Shown here: in pieces, positions 50,382 to 61,498 of the stretch
Layout of the letters: every line of letters begins with the position of its first letter
How positions within the stretch are numbered: the first letter of the stretch is position 1
Made by a program: the position numbers and the translations under genes
Assembly: GCF_009753715.1 (NCBI RefSeq)
Contig: NZ_WQMS01000006.1
Location: 124,001-188,000, forward strand
Reading direction: 5' to 3'
DNA length: 64,000 bases
Source of the DNA: Sphingomonas horti
GTDB taxonomy: Bacteria > Pseudomonadota > Alphaproteobacteria > Sphingomonadales > Sphingomonadaceae
Notes under the pieces: model-generated
Told to the model about the DNA's origin: nothing
The model's input: the letters and a program-made list of their open reading frames with translations, nothing else
The model's database searches: none

Positions 50382-50525
50382 TCCTCCCCCAGCTCGCCGG
50401 GGATAGGTCGCGCATCGCGCGCGGTGGAGGGGCGTCGCGAAAGCGACGAACCCAAACCTCCGCTTCGCTCCGGCCCCTCCACCAGGCTTCGCTTGGCCCC
50501 CGTCCCCTGCTAGCGCAGGCGAGGA
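50382..50525 (+). repeat. Family A palindromic repeat, copy A6
   Basis: Full-length but diverged element: AAATCCTCCCCC end, GGTGGAGGGGC, centre containing CTCCGCTTCGCTCCGG, GGCCCCTCCACC, GGCCCCCGTCCCC, and a terminal arm ending GAGGATTT. It separates glpK (minus) from the AI-2E transporter (plus), and its left arm forms the glpK ribosome site. Confidence 0.88.
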
Positions 50526-50546
50526 TTTTCTGCGCATAACGCCGGC

Positions 50547-51737
50547 ATGCGCGTCGAACAATCCGAGCGGGTGGAACCGCGGCCGCGGCCGGCCCCGCTG
50601 GATCGCATCCGGCGCGTGGCGGAGCCGAGCCTTGAGCGGCAGCGAGTACGGCTGCTCGCCGGGCTGACGCTGATGGCCGGCATCGGCCTGCTGCTGGGCC
50701 TGCCGTTCGCGCTGCGGGCGGCATCGGAGTTCCTGCTGCCGGTCACCGCCGCGATGGTGATCGCGATCGCGCTGGTGCCGCTGCTCGAATGGCTGGAGCG
50801 GCGGCGGGTGCCGTCGGGAATCGCCGCGTTTCTGTGCCTGTTCTTTTTCCTGGTGATCGCGAACGCCGCGCTCGCCTCGATCGTGGTGCCGGCGACCGAA
50901 TGGTTCCAGGCGCTGCCGCAGCGCATCCCGCAGATCCAGGCGAATCTGGCGCCCGTGATCGACTTCTATTCCAACCTGCAGAAATTCGTCGACGACACGG
51001 TGCAGATGCTGGCGAAGGGGCCGGTCGCCGCCGCCCAGGCGTCGGCGGTGCAGGCGCCGAGCTCGATCATGGACTATGTCTCGTCCGCGCCGCACGCGGC
51101 GATCCAGCTCTTTTTCGGCATCCTCGTCGTCTATTTCTTCCTGTGCGGCTGGACGCGCCTTCGCGAGCGGACGATCACTTCGCGCGGCAGTTTCGGTGGG
51201 GCGCTGGCGACGGCGCGGGTGATCCAGGACGTGGTCGATTCGACCTCGGCCTATCTGGGCACGATCACGCTGATCAACGTGACCCTGGGCCTGCTGGTCT
51301 CGGCCGCCCTTTGGCTGATCGGCATGCCGTCGCCGCTGATGTGGGGCGGCATCGTCGCTTTGCTCAATTACATCCCCTATATCGGCCCGATCCTCGCCGC
51401 GATCCTGCTCGCGCTCGGCGGGCTGATGACCTTTTCGGACGTGTGGCTGGCGCTGACCCCGGCCGCGATCCAGATCGGCCTGCACATGGTCGAGGCGAAC
51501 GCGGTGACGCCCGCGGTCCTCGGCAAGCGGCTGACGATCAACCCGCTTCTGATCCTGCTGTCGCTGAGCTTCTGGGGCTGGGTGTGGGGCACGCCGGGCG
51601 CGCTGCTGGCGGTGCCGCTGCTGATCATCATCCAGACGATCGCGGGCGCCGCGGGCAAGCCGGACATCGCCGGTTTCCTGTTCGAGGAAGGGACGCTGGT
51701 CGCCGGCACGCCCGATCCCGGCGATCCCGACGACTGA
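50547..51737 (+). CDS. AI-2E family transporter (PerM-like permease)
   Basis: 396 aa. Basic N-terminal tail, then ~8 membrane segments (LLAGLTLMAGIGLLLGLPFA, FLLPVTAAMVIAIALVPLLEW, AFLCLFFFLVIANAALASIV, AAIQLFFGILVVYFFLCGW, LGTITLINVTLGLLVSAALW, LMWGGIVALLNYIPYIGPIL and others). The conserved GGIVALLNYIPYIGPILAAI and the C-terminal GWVWGTPGALLAVPLLI identify the family. Members export small molecules or act as sodium/proton antiporters; AI-2 transport is proven for few. Starts 21 bp after repeat A6; followed by tRNA-Asp. Confidence 0.9.
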   Translation: MRVEQSERVEPRPRPAPLDRIRRVAEPSLERQRVRLLAGLTLMAGIGLLLGLPFALRAASEFLLPVTAAMVIAIALVPLLEWLERRRVPSGIAAFLCLFFFLVIANAALASIVVPATEWFQALPQRIPQIQANLAPVIDFYSNLQKFVDDTVQMLAKGPVAAAQASAVQAPSSIMDYVSSAPHAAIQLFFGILVVYFFLCGWTRLRERTITSRGSFGGALATARVIQDVVDSTSAYLGTITLINVTLGLLVSAALWLIGMPSPLMWGGIVALLNYIPYIGPILAAILLALGGLMTFSDVWLALTPAAIQIGLHMVEANAVTPAVLGKRLTINPLLILLSLSFWGWVWGTPGALLAVPLLIIIQTIAGAAGKPDIAGFLFEEGTLVAGTPDPGDPDD

Positions 51738-51751
51738 CCGACGATTGAGCG

Positions 51752-51780
51752 TTGACAGCGTGGGGCGGCTCCCCTAACCG
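51752..51780 (+). promoter_or_regulatory. Promoter of tRNA-Asp
   Basis: TTGACA (51752-51757), 17-bp spacer, then TAACCG (51775-51780), with the tRNA 5' end 19 bases further on. A perfect -35 hexamer at correct spacing for a sigma-70-type promoter. Confidence 0.65.
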
Positions 51781-51798
51781 GCCCGCCTCAACCGAAGC

Positions 51799-51875
<77 letters not shown>

Positions 51876-51886
51876 TTTTCCATGAA

Positions 51887-52099
51887 TCAGCGCCGCCAGC
51901 GCCCGGTCGCGACCCAGCGCATGATCGGCATTGCGGGGAAGATCCACGCGACGCCCGCGGCGAGGTAGATCAGCAGCTGCAGCGGACCCCAGAGCCGCGC
52001 GATTTCGGCGCTGAAGCTCGCGACGAGAATCGCCCAGCCGGCGATCAGCGCCAGCACCGCGAAAATGCCGATCACGCTCCGGGCGGGCGGGTCGATCAC
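51887..52099 (-). CDS. DUF2842-type small membrane protein
   Basis: About 70 aa from GTG 52099. Two hydrophobic helices (VIGIFAVLALIAGWAILVAS and LQLLIYLAAGVAWIFPAM), then PIMRWVATGRWRR. The end WIFPAMPIMRWM-type motif is characteristic of DUF2842. The GTG overlaps the stop of the folate cyclo-ligase by four bases, a neighbourhood often seen in alphaproteobacteria. Confidence 0.82.
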   Translation of the reverse strand: MIDPPARSVIGIFAVLALIAGWAILVASFSAEIARLWGPLQLLIYLAAGVAWIFPAMPIMRWVATGRWRR

Positions 52100-52665
52100 C
52101 GGATCCACTCCCGCTCGGTCAGCACGGCGTGAAGAGGCACGTCCCAGGGATCGTCCGGGACCACATCGACTTCCTGCACGTGCCAGGCGATGCCGACCCG
52201 CATCGCGTCCGGGTAGCGAGCGAAGGCGCGGTCGTAGAAGCCCGCGCCTTGCCCGAGCCGGTGCAGCCGGCGGTCGAATCCCAGCAGTGGCGCCAGGAAC
52301 AGGTCCGGCGCGACTTCGGGCGCCGTCGCCGGATCGGGCTGCTCCAGCCCCCATTGGCCCGCGACCAGCGGATCGCCCGGGCGCCAGGCAAGAAAGCGCA
52401 TCGGAACGGAGCGCCGTTCGACATAGGGCAGGGCAATGGTCTTGCCCGCCTTCGCCGCGTAATCGAGCAGGGCTGCCGGGTCGGCCTCGCTTCCCTGCGG
52501 GTGATAAGCCGCGATGCGGTTCGCGCCCGCGATCAGCTCCTTCAGCGGAGTCGGGGCGGCGTGGAAGGCGAACAGCCGCGCCGCCGAGTCGAGCGTGGCG
52601 ACCATCGCGTCGCGCCGCGCCCTGAGCTCGGTGCGCAGCTGCGCCTTCAAGTCGGTCGAATCCAT
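52096..52665 (-). CDS. 5-formyltetrahydrofolate cyclo-ligase
   Basis: 189 aa. Converts 5-formyl-THF to 5,10-methenyl-THF using ATP. N-terminal KAQLRTELRARRDAM, IALPYVERRSVPMRFLAW, and the ATP/substrate loop LGFDRRLHRLGQGAGFYDRAFA (family GxLGxGxGxYDR). Functionally linked to metF and metH further along, though not in the same operon. Divergent from acpP (117 bp). The gap is too short for a 6S RNA, which sits beside this gene in many proteobacteria. Confidence 0.93.
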   Translation of the reverse strand: MDSTDLKAQLRTELRARRDAMVATLDSAARLFAFHAAPTPLKELIAGANRIAAYHPQGSEADPAALLDYAAKAGKTIALPYVERRSVPMRFLAWRPGDPLVAGQWGLEQPDPATAPEVAPDLFLAPLLGFDRRLHRLGQGAGFYDRAFARYPDAMRVGIAWHVQEVDVVPDDPWDVPLHAVLTEREWIR

Positions 52666-52782
52666 TCAGCGCGCCTTAAGAGACGGCGCGGCGACAAGCC
52701 ACCCTGTTGGAGCGGCGCGGGGCTTGCCAGCGTTCAGGTGGCGGATTAGGTGCGGATCAAAGATCAACACAAAGGATACTCC

Positions 52783-53019
52783 ATGAGCGAGACTGCCGAC
52801 CGGGTGAAGAAGATCGTCGTCGAGCACCTCGGCGTCGAAGCGGACAAGGTCACCGAGGACGCCAGCTTCATCGATGATCTCGGCGCCGACAGCCTCGACA
52901 TCGTCGAGCTCGTGATGGCTTTCGAGGAGGAATTCGGGGTGGAGATTCCCGATGATGCCGCGGAAAAGATCACGACCGTCAAGGACGCGATCAACTATAT
53001 CGACAGCAACAAGGGCTGA
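52783..53019 (+). CDS. acpP: Acyl carrier protein
   Basis: 78 aa. Carries growing acyl chains in fatty-acid synthesis on a 4'-phosphopantetheine attached at Ser37 ([22 protein letters not shown]). The small acidic helical bundle is of canonical length. AAAGGA lies upstream of ATG 52783. Followed by fabF in the usual order; a possible promoter is TTGCCA-N17-TAGGTG at 52724-52752. Confidence 0.98.
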   Translation: MSETADRVKKIVVEHLGVEADKVTEDASFIDDLGADSLDIVELVMAFEEEFGVEIPDDAAEKITTVKDAINYIDSNKG

Positions 53020-53116
53020 GCCCGCGGGCGGGTTCACTCGCCCAGCTTGATCGAACGGCTCTCCGGCCCACATGCGGGCAGGGGGGCCGTTTCGCTTTAC
53101 GCACTGGAGTTTGCGC

Positions 53117-54376
53117 ATGCGCCGTGTCGTCGTCACCGGAATCGGCCTTGTCACCCCGCTGGGCGGGGACGTCGAGACCAGCTGGTCCAACATCAAGGCG
53201 TCGAAGTCGGGCGCGGGCACGATCACCCGCTTCGACGCGACCGACTTTCAATGCCGCATCGCCTGCGAGGTGAAGCCGGCCGGCCACGAATATGGCTTCG
53301 ACCCCAACAAGCGCGTCGACCACAAGGTCCAGCGCCAGGTCGACCCGTTCATCATCTACGGCATCGACGCCGCCGGCCAGGCGCTGGAAGACGCCGGCCT
53401 GACCGACATGAGCGAGGAAGAGCGGTTCCGCGCCGGCTGCTCGATCGGCGCCGGCATCGGCGGCCTCCCCGGCATCGAAAGCGAATCGCTGGTGCTGGAG
53501 CACAAGGGTCCGCGCCGCGTCTCCCCGCACTTCGTCCATGGCAGGCTGATCAACCTGATCTCCGGCCAGGTCTCGATCAAATACGGCCTGATGGGGCCGA
53601 ATCACGCGGTCGTGACCGCCTGCTCGACCGGCGCCCATTCGATCGGCGACGCGGGCCGGATGATCCAGCTCGGCGACGCGGACGTGATGGTGGCGGGTGG
53701 CGCGGAAGGCGCGATCTGCCCGATCGGCATCGCCGGCTTCGCCCAAGCGCGCGCGCTGTCGACCAACTTCAACGACGAGCCGCAGCGCGCCTCGCGCCCG
53801 TACGACAAAGACCGCGACGGCTTCGTGATGGGCGAAGGCGCCGGCGTCGTCGTGCTCGAGGAATATGAGCGTGCGAAGAAGCGCGGCGCGAAAATCTACG
53901 GCGAGCTGATCGGCTATGGCATGTCGGGCGACGCCTATCATGTGACCGCGCCGCATCCGGAAGGCGCGGGGGCATTCCGCGCGATGAAGGTCGCGATGGA
54001 GCGCTCCGGCCTCGATCTCAGCGACATCGATTATATCAACGCGCACGGCACCTCGACGCCGCTGGGCGACGAGCTGGAGCTGGGCGCGGTGCGGCGGCTG
54101 TTCGGCAACAACATCGCTAATCTGTCGATGTCGTCGACTAAGTCGGCGATCGGCCATTTGCTGGGCGGCGCCGGCGCGGTCGAGACGATCTTCTGCATCC
54201 TTGCGATGCGCGACCAGATCGTGCCGCCGACGCTGAACCTCGACAATCCGAGCGAAGGCGTCGAGGGCGTCGATCTGGTCCCGCACACGGCCAAGGAGCG
54301 CAAGGTCAAGGCGGTGCTCAACAACAGCTTCGGCTTCGGCGGCACCAATGCCAGCCTGGTGCTGAAGGCGGTCTAG
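53117..54376 (+). CDS. fabF: Beta-ketoacyl-ACP synthase II
   Basis: 419 aa condensing enzyme of fatty-acid elongation. Start ATG 53117 (MRRVVVTGIGLVTPLG) with GGAG eight bases upstream. The Cys-His-His triad is visible: VTACSTGAHSIGDA, INAHGTSTPLGD and KSAIGHLLGGAGAVE; the C-terminal FGFGGTNASLVL completes the thiolase fold. It follows acpP by 97 bp and precedes mltG by 10 bp, the common acpP-fabF-mltG order. Confidence 0.97.
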   Translation: MRRVVVTGIGLVTPLGGDVETSWSNIKASKSGAGTITRFDATDFQCRIACEVKPAGHEYGFDPNKRVDHKVQRQVDPFIIYGIDAAGQALEDAGLTDMSEEERFRAGCSIGAGIGGLPGIESESLVLEHKGPRRVSPHFVHGRLINLISGQVSIKYGLMGPNHAVVTACSTGAHSIGDAGRMIQLGDADVMVAGGAEGAICPIGIAGFAQARALSTNFNDEPQRASRPYDKDRDGFVMGEGAGVVVLEEYERAKKRGAKIYGELIGYGMSGDAYHVTAPHPEGAGAFRAMKVAMERSGLDLSDIDYINAHGTSTPLGDELELGAVRRLFGNNIANLSMSSTKSAIGHLLGGAGAVETIFCILAMRDQIVPPTLNLDNPSEGVEGVDLVPHTAKERKVKAVLNNSFGFGGTNASLVLKAV

Positions 54377-54386
54377 TCCAACCTCC

Positions 54387-55346
54387 ATGCGCCGCCTGGT
54401 TGTCTTCGCGCTCGCGTTGCTCGTCATCGCGGGCGGCGCGGCATTTTACGCGTGGAATGGCCCCGGCCCGGCGCCCAAGGCTTTGAGCGTGGTCGTGCCG
54501 GAAGGCGGCACGCTGCGCACTGCTGCGCGGGAGCTGGAAAAGGCGGGGGCGATCGGGTCGTCGCAACGCTTCCTGCTTCTCGCGCGCGTGTTCGGCGGGC
54601 AGGGCGTGATCCGCGCCGGCGAATACGAAGTGCCGAAGGGCGCCAGCGCGCGTGCGATCCTGGACCTGCTGCAATCAGGCAAGACGATGCAGCGCTTCGT
54701 CGCCGTGCCCGAGGGCATGCCGTCGATCCTCGTTTACGAGAAGCTGATCGCCAATCCGCTGCTGACGGGCCCGATTCCGATGCCGGCGGAAGGCTCGGTG
54801 CTGCCCGACAGCTACAGCTACACGCGCGGCGAACCGCGTGCCGCCGTGCTGAAGCGAATGACGGCGGCGATGGACAAAACGCTCGCCAGGCTCTGGGCCG
54901 CGCGCAAGCCATCGACCGTCGCGCGCACGCCCGAGGAGGCTGTCACGCTCGCCTCGATCGTCGAGAAGGAAACCGGCGTGCCCGCCGAGCGGCGGATGAT
55001 CGCCGGCGTTTATTCGAACCGGCTGCGCATCGGCATGCCGCTTCAGGCCGATCCGACCGTCATCTACCCGGTCACCAAGGGCAAGCCGCTCGGCCGCCGC
55101 ATCCTCCAATCGGAGCTGCGCGCGGACAATGGCTATAACACCTACGCCCGTCCCGGCCTGCCCGAAGGCCCGATCGCCAATCCCGGCCGCGCGTCGATCG
55201 CGGCGGTGCTCGATCCGGCACCGACCAATGCGCTCTATTTCGTCGCCAACGGCCAGGGTGGCCACGTCTTCGCCGACACGCTGGCCGAGCATAATGCCAA
55301 CGTCGCGAAGTGGTACGCACTCAGGCGCGCGCGCGGCGAGATGTAG
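54387..55346 (+). CDS. mltG: Endolytic peptidoglycan transglycosylase MltG
   Basis: 319 aa YceG-family protein. N-terminal membrane anchor (LVVFALALLVIAGGAAFYAW), a LysM-like region (LSVVVPEGGTLRTAARELEKAG) and the catalytic domain with the active Glu in TLASIVEKETGVPAERRMIAGVYSNRL-type block, LQADPTVIYPVTKG and YNTYARPGLPEGPIANPGRASI. It cleaves nascent glycan strands at the inner membrane and limits their length. Ends 10 bp before repeat D3. Confidence 0.95.
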   Translation: MRRLVVFALALLVIAGGAAFYAWNGPGPAPKALSVVVPEGGTLRTAARELEKAGAIGSSQRFLLLARVFGGQGVIRAGEYEVPKGASARAILDLLQSGKTMQRFVAVPEGMPSILVYEKLIANPLLTGPIPMPAEGSVLPDSYSYTRGEPRAAVLKRMTAAMDKTLARLWAARKPSTVARTPEEAVTLASIVEKETGVPAERRMIAGVYSNRLRIGMPLQADPTVIYPVTKGKPLGRRILQSELRADNGYNTYARPGLPEGPIANPGRASIAAVLDPAPTNALYFVANGQGGHVFADTLAEHNANVAKWYALRRARGEM

Positions 55347-55356
55347 GTCAAAGAGG

Positions 55357-55412
55357 AGCCGTTCGTGTCGAGCAAAGTCGAGACACGCTTCTCGACTTCG
55401 CTCGACGCGAAC
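55357..55412 (+). repeat. Family D inverted repeat, copy D3
   Basis: Arms CCGTTCGTGTCGAGCAAAGT(CGAGA) and TCTCGACTTCGCTCGACGCG(AACGG) are near-perfect complements, forming a ~25-bp stem between the convergent mltG and the 55422 gene. Possible bidirectional terminator. Confidence 0.85.
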
Positions 55413-55421
55413 GGATTCTTG

Positions 55422-55829
55422 CTATCTCAGCCACCCCCGCTTCATCGCCAGCTCACCCATCAGGGCCAGCAGCAGCGCGATCAGCAGCACGCAGATACCG
55501 AGCGGCTGGATGCCCGCGCCGCTCATGAAGAACACCCACGCCCAGTCGACGATCAGCGCCGCCAGCGCGACCCACAGCAGCAGGCGCGCCCAGCGCGCAC
55601 GCATCAGCAGGCCTATCATCGCCGCCACGCTGCCCCACACGCCGATCGCATAGCCGGCCGTCGCCCAGACCGGCATCGCCGGCATCCCCGGCGGCGGCGC
55701 GAACGGCCCGCCGAGCACGCCGACGGACCCCAGATAAAACGCCGCCCCGATCGCATTCCAGACGAGGCCCAGCCCCGCCACGATCCAGAACCACGCAGGC
55801 ACGCGATTGTCGTAAGTGGTCGCCATCAT
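55422..55829 (-). CDS. Four-helix integral membrane protein, unknown function
   Basis: 135 aa with four hydrophobic stretches: FWIVAGLGLVWNAIGAAFYL, WATAGYAIGVWGSVAAMIGL, WARLLLWVALAALIVDWAW and GICVLLIALLLALMGELAM, and short charged ends. The start WFWIVAGLGLVWNxxGA resembles small sphingomonad membrane proteins of undefined role. No catalytic motif. MM start at 55829. Confidence 0.72.
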   Translation of the reverse strand: MMATTYDNRVPAWFWIVAGLGLVWNAIGAAFYLGSVGVLGGPFAPPPGMPAMPVWATAGYAIGVWGSVAAMIGLLMRARWARLLLWVALAALIVDWAWVFFMSGAGIQPLGICVLLIALLLALMGELAMKRGWLR

Positions 55830-55936
55830 AACCCTCCCCGTTTATGGCGGCGGAAAGATGCGCTGTTGGGCCAGGCTTGGCAAATTCCGGGCGAGCGAAA
55901 GCACCGATGCCCGGGAAGGGTGGCAAGCGGCTGTTT

Positions 55937-56095
55937 CCCCTCTCCCCTTGCGGGAGAGGGCGACTCGCCCCGGACTTGATCCGGGGCGAGCGGGGAGAGG
56001 GGGGCGAGCCGCAGGCTCGCGCGGCGCAAAGCGCCGCACCCCTCTCTAAGCTTTGCTAGGCAGCAAGCTGCCAACCAAAGCTATTCTCTCCCGCA
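55937..56095 (+). repeat. Family B multi-hairpin repeat
   Basis: Successive perfect hairpins: CTCTCCC-CTTGC-GGGAGAG (55940-55958), CTCGCCCCGGA-CTTGA-TCCGGGGCGAG (55964-55990), GCGAGCC-GCA-GGCTCGC (56004-56020) and GCGGCGC-AAA-GCGCCGC (56021-56037). Outer arms CCCCTCTCCCC / GGGGAGAGGGG enclose the second. Weaker pairing continues to a TCTCTCCCGCAAGTGG end. Confidence 0.85.
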
Positions 56096-56200
56096 AGTGG
56101 ACAGAAGCTCAGGTCCGCTACCGGTCGTTTCCGGACATAGCCGCGATGATCCTGCCGAATGTCCGACAGGTGGAAAGCGGATGTCGTCGCTCCCTCATCT

Positions 56201-56297
56201 CCGTTCGTCCCGAGTAGCCGTCGAGTAGCTCGCGACGCGAGCGTATCGAGACGGCGTATCGAGGGGGCCACATCCCTCGATACGAGCCCTCGAACGG
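56201..56297 (+). repeat. Family D inverted repeat, copy D4
   Basis: CCGTTCGTCCCGAGTAGCCG(TCGAG) on the left and CCCTCGATACGAGCCCTCGA(ACGG) on the right, with internal TATCGAG repeats. Longer and less symmetrical than D2 and D3; possibly a composite of two copies. Confidence 0.75.
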
Positions 56298-56503
56298 ACA
56301 ATGGCGGGAACCAGTCGAAAGCAGACGTCCCGCTGTCCTACACGCCTGGTCATCTGATACGCCCGACTCGGCCGCACGCACCGGCTTATTTGAATCGTTC
56401 AGAACTTGTGCAAGCCGGGGCGAGCCGATCGGCGGAGGGTGACAAAAGGGACAGTGACGTGCTGGCACCTTTGTTACCTTTGTCTCGCTGTGAAGCGAGC
56501 TGG

Positions 56504-57652
56504 TCAGAGCAATCCCGCCCCCGCGGCTGGCCGGCAGGCGTGGATCATGACCGGCTTGCCGTTGGGCGGGCGATAGTCGCGGCGGATGGCTGCGGTCACG
56601 GCCGCCACCCGTTCGGCCGGAAGCAGGGCGATGACGCAGCCGCCGAAGCCGCCGCCGGTCATGCGGGCGCCGCCCTCAGTACCGATCTCGCGCTGGAGGA
56701 TCGCGACAAGCTCGTCGATCGCGGGGACGGTGATCTCGAAATCGTCGCGCATCGAGGCGTGGGAGTCGGCCATCAGGCGCCCCAGCCGCGCCATGTCGCC
56801 GGCCGCGAGCGCTTCGGCGGCGTCGAGGGTGCGGGCGTTTTCCGTCACCACATGGCGAGCGCGCATCCGGGCGAGTTCGCCCAGATCCTCGGCGCTGGCA
56901 AGCTGTGCTTCCTCGGCATCGCGCAACGCGAGCACGCCGAAGTGGCCGGCCGCCTCCTCGCATTGCCGGCGGCGCTCATTGTAGGCGCTGTCGACCAGGC
57001 CACGCTCGACGCCTGAATGGACAATCAGCACGGCCGCATGCTCCGGCAGCGGCATCGGGCGGCATTCGAGCGAGCGGCAGTCGATCAGCAGCGCCTGCTC
57101 GGGCTCGGCGCGGGCGGAGACGAGCTGGTCCATGATCCCGCACGCGCAGCCGGCGAACTCATTCTCGGCTCGCTGGGCGAGTTGGGCGAGCAGGGTCGGG
57201 TCGATCTCGGCGCCCGCGAGGCTGGCGACGGCCAAGCCGACCGCGACTTCCAGCGAGGCGGAGGAGGAGAGGCCCGCGCCCTGCGGCACGTCGCCGGCGA
57301 TCGCGAGCTCCATGCCTTGCGGCGCCATTTCGAGTTCCACCAGCATCGCGATCATGCCGCGGACATAGTTGCGCCAGTCGCCGGGCCCGGCATCGTCGAC
57401 TCGCTCGGCGAAAGTGAAGCGGTCCTCGGCGGCGAAATCGGCGGCATAGACCACGATTTCCGATCCCGCCCGGCGCGCCGCGACGACGGTGCCCCGGTCG
57501 ATCGCCAGCGGCAGCACGAAGCCGTCATTATAGTCGGTATGCTCGCCGATCAGGTTCACGCGGCCGGGCGCCTGCGCGATCAGGTCGGGCGCGCCGCCGA
57601 AACGCTGGGCGAACACGCGCTTCACCCGTTCGATTGTCGCCTGCTCAGCCAT
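56504..57652 (-). CDS. galK: Galactokinase
   Basis: 382 aa GHMP kinase, phosphorylates galactose in the Leloir pathway. Motifs: [25 protein letters not shown] (galactokinase signature), [20 protein letters not shown] (ATP loop) and [19 protein letters not shown] near the C-terminus. Its start overlaps the galT stop by eight bases, so translation is coupled. No galE or galM is in the window. Confidence 0.96.
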   Translation of the reverse strand: MAEQATIERVKRVFAQRFGGAPDLIAQAPGRVNLIGEHTDYNDGFVLPLAIDRGTVVAARRAGSEIVVYAADFAAEDRFTFAERVDDAGPGDWRNYVRGMIAMLVELEMAPQGMELAIAGDVPQGAGLSSSASLEVAVGLAVASLAGAEIDPTLLAQLAQRAENEFAGCACGIMDQLVSARAEPEQALLIDCRSLECRPMPLPEHAAVLIVHSGVERGLVDSAYNERRRQCEEAAGHFGVLALRDAEEAQLASAEDLGELARMRARHVVTENARTLDAAEALAAGDMARLGRLMADSHASMRDDFEITVPAIDELVAILQREIGTEGGARMTGGGFGGCVIALLPAERVAAVTAAIRRDYRPPNGKPVMIHACRPAAGAGLL

Positions 57653-58685
57653 TCGTGTCGTCCAGATAGTGCGTCGTGCTCACGTCGCGCAAACGCGCGG
57701 CGGCCTGTTCGGGCGTCAGGTCGCGCTGCGCTTCGGCGAGCAACTCGAAGCCGACCATGAACTTGCGCACCGTCGCGGACCGCAGCAGCGGCGGGTAGAA
57801 ATGGGCGTGGAGCTGCCAGCCGCTGGTGTCCCGCCCGTCATAGGGCGCGCCGTGCCAGCCCATCGAATAGGGGAAAGAGCAGCGGAACAGATTGTCGTAG
57901 CGGGTCGTGAGCTCCTTCAGCACGCGCGCCAGGCCGTCGCGGTCCGCGGGCGCAAGCTCCTCGAGCCGTGCGACCGGGAAGCGCGGCAGCAGCAGCGTCT
58001 CGAACGGCCAGCTCGCCCAGAACGGCACGATCGCAAGCCAGCGCTCGGTCTGCACCACGACGCGCGGGCCGTCCGCCTCGCGCTCCGCCACCTCCACCAG
58101 CATCGGTTGCCCATGTTCCGCGATCCAGGCGCGCTGGCGCTCGTCCTCGCGCCCCGGCTCCTCGGGCAACCAGCTTGTCGCCCAGACCTGCCCATGCGGA
58201 TGCGGGTTGGAGCAGCCCATCATGGCGCCCTTGTTCTCGAATAACTGCACCCAGGCGTGGCTGCGGCCCAGTTCCTCCGCCTGCGCCACCCAGGCATCAA
58301 CAACTGCTCGGATCTGCTCCACCGACAGCAGGGGCAGGCTGGCCCCGTGATCGGGCGAGAAGCAGATCACCCGCGCCGTTCCCCGCGCCGGCTCGGCCGC
58401 GAACAGCGCGTCGTGCGATTCCGGTGCCGGCGTGTCGGGCAGCAGCGCCGCGAAGTCGTTCGGGAAGATGTGGACGCCCTGGTAATCCGGGTTGTGCTCG
58501 CCGGTGACGCGCGCGTTGCCGGGGCAGAGATAGCAGCACGGATCGTGCGCGGCGCCGCGCGCCTCGCAGGCTTGGTCGGTCTGGCCGAGCCAGGGCCGCT
58601 TCATCCGGTGCGGCGACACCAGCACTTCGCCGCCGTTCAGCGGATTGCGCCTGCGGTGCGGATGGTCGGCCGGGTCGAACGCCAC
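57645..58685 (-). CDS. galT: Galactose-1-phosphate uridylyltransferase
   Basis: 346 aa from GTG 58685 ([16 protein letters not shown]), with GGAGAG 7-8 bases upstream. Active-site HPH motif in [17 protein letters not shown]; zinc-binding region [18 protein letters not shown]; substrate loops [11 protein letters not shown] and WHGAPYD. Exchanges UMP between UDP-glucose and galactose-1-phosphate. First gene of a galT-galK operon that starts after the metH terminator. Confidence 0.95.
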   Translation of the reverse strand: MAFDPADHPHRRRNPLNGGEVLVSPHRMKRPWLGQTDQACEARGAAHDPCCYLCPGNARVTGEHNPDYQGVHIFPNDFAALLPDTPAPESHDALFAAEPARGTARVICFSPDHGASLPLLSVEQIRAVVDAWVAQAEELGRSHAWVQLFENKGAMMGCSNPHPHGQVWATSWLPEEPGREDERQRAWIAEHGQPMLVEVAEREADGPRVVVQTERWLAIVPFWASWPFETLLLPRFPVARLEELAPADRDGLARVLKELTTRYDNLFRCSFPYSMGWHGAPYDGRDTSGWQLHAHFYPPLLRSATVRKFMVGFELLAEAQRDLTPEQAAARLRDVSTTHYLDDTNG

Positions 58686-58734
58686 TGATTGCTCTCCGGA
58701 ATGGGGCCGTAGAGGAACGGGCCGGACAAGCAAA

Positions 58735-58764
58735 GAGCCCCGTCGCTTGTCGGCGGCGGGGCTC
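58735..58764 (-). terminator. Terminator-like hairpin after the metF-metH operon
   Basis: Stem GAGCCCCGTCGC / GCGGCGGGGCTC (one G-T pair) with a 6-base loop, followed on the minus strand by CTTTGCTTG. The T-run is short, so its strength is uncertain. Confidence 0.55.
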
Positions 58765-58869
58765 CGTTTGAGATCTCCGCCCTCGGATCGAGAGCGAAGA
58801 ACTCATCCTCCCGGTTTTTCAGGCCGGTCGGAAATCATAGAACGCGTGGAACGGCGGCGGGGTTCCCGA

Positions 58870-61491
<2,622 letters not shown>

Positions 61492-61498
61492 AATCGGG

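Larger units (their letters stand above)
55830..56503 (+). other. Gene-free, repeat-rich interval before galK
   Basis: 674 bp without a credible gene. It contains the multi-hairpin repeat B (55937-56095), repeat D4 (56201-56297) and, directly behind the galK stop, a hairpin CTCGCT-GTGA-AGCGAG (56484-56499). The frames open across it are repeat-derived or antisense. No promoter could be assigned apart from that needed by the 55829 gene. Confidence 0.7.

Noticed and set aside
52666-52782. 6S RNA next to the folate cyclo-ligase gene
   Set aside because: Only 117 bp are available between the cyclo-ligase and acpP, too short, and no long imperfect hairpin with a central bubble is seen.
58297-58806. 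Small gene starting [13 protein letters not shown] on the minus strand behind GGGAGG
   Set aside because: It runs through the post-metH terminator hairpin and then overlaps galT in another frame; composition is typical of a shadow frame.
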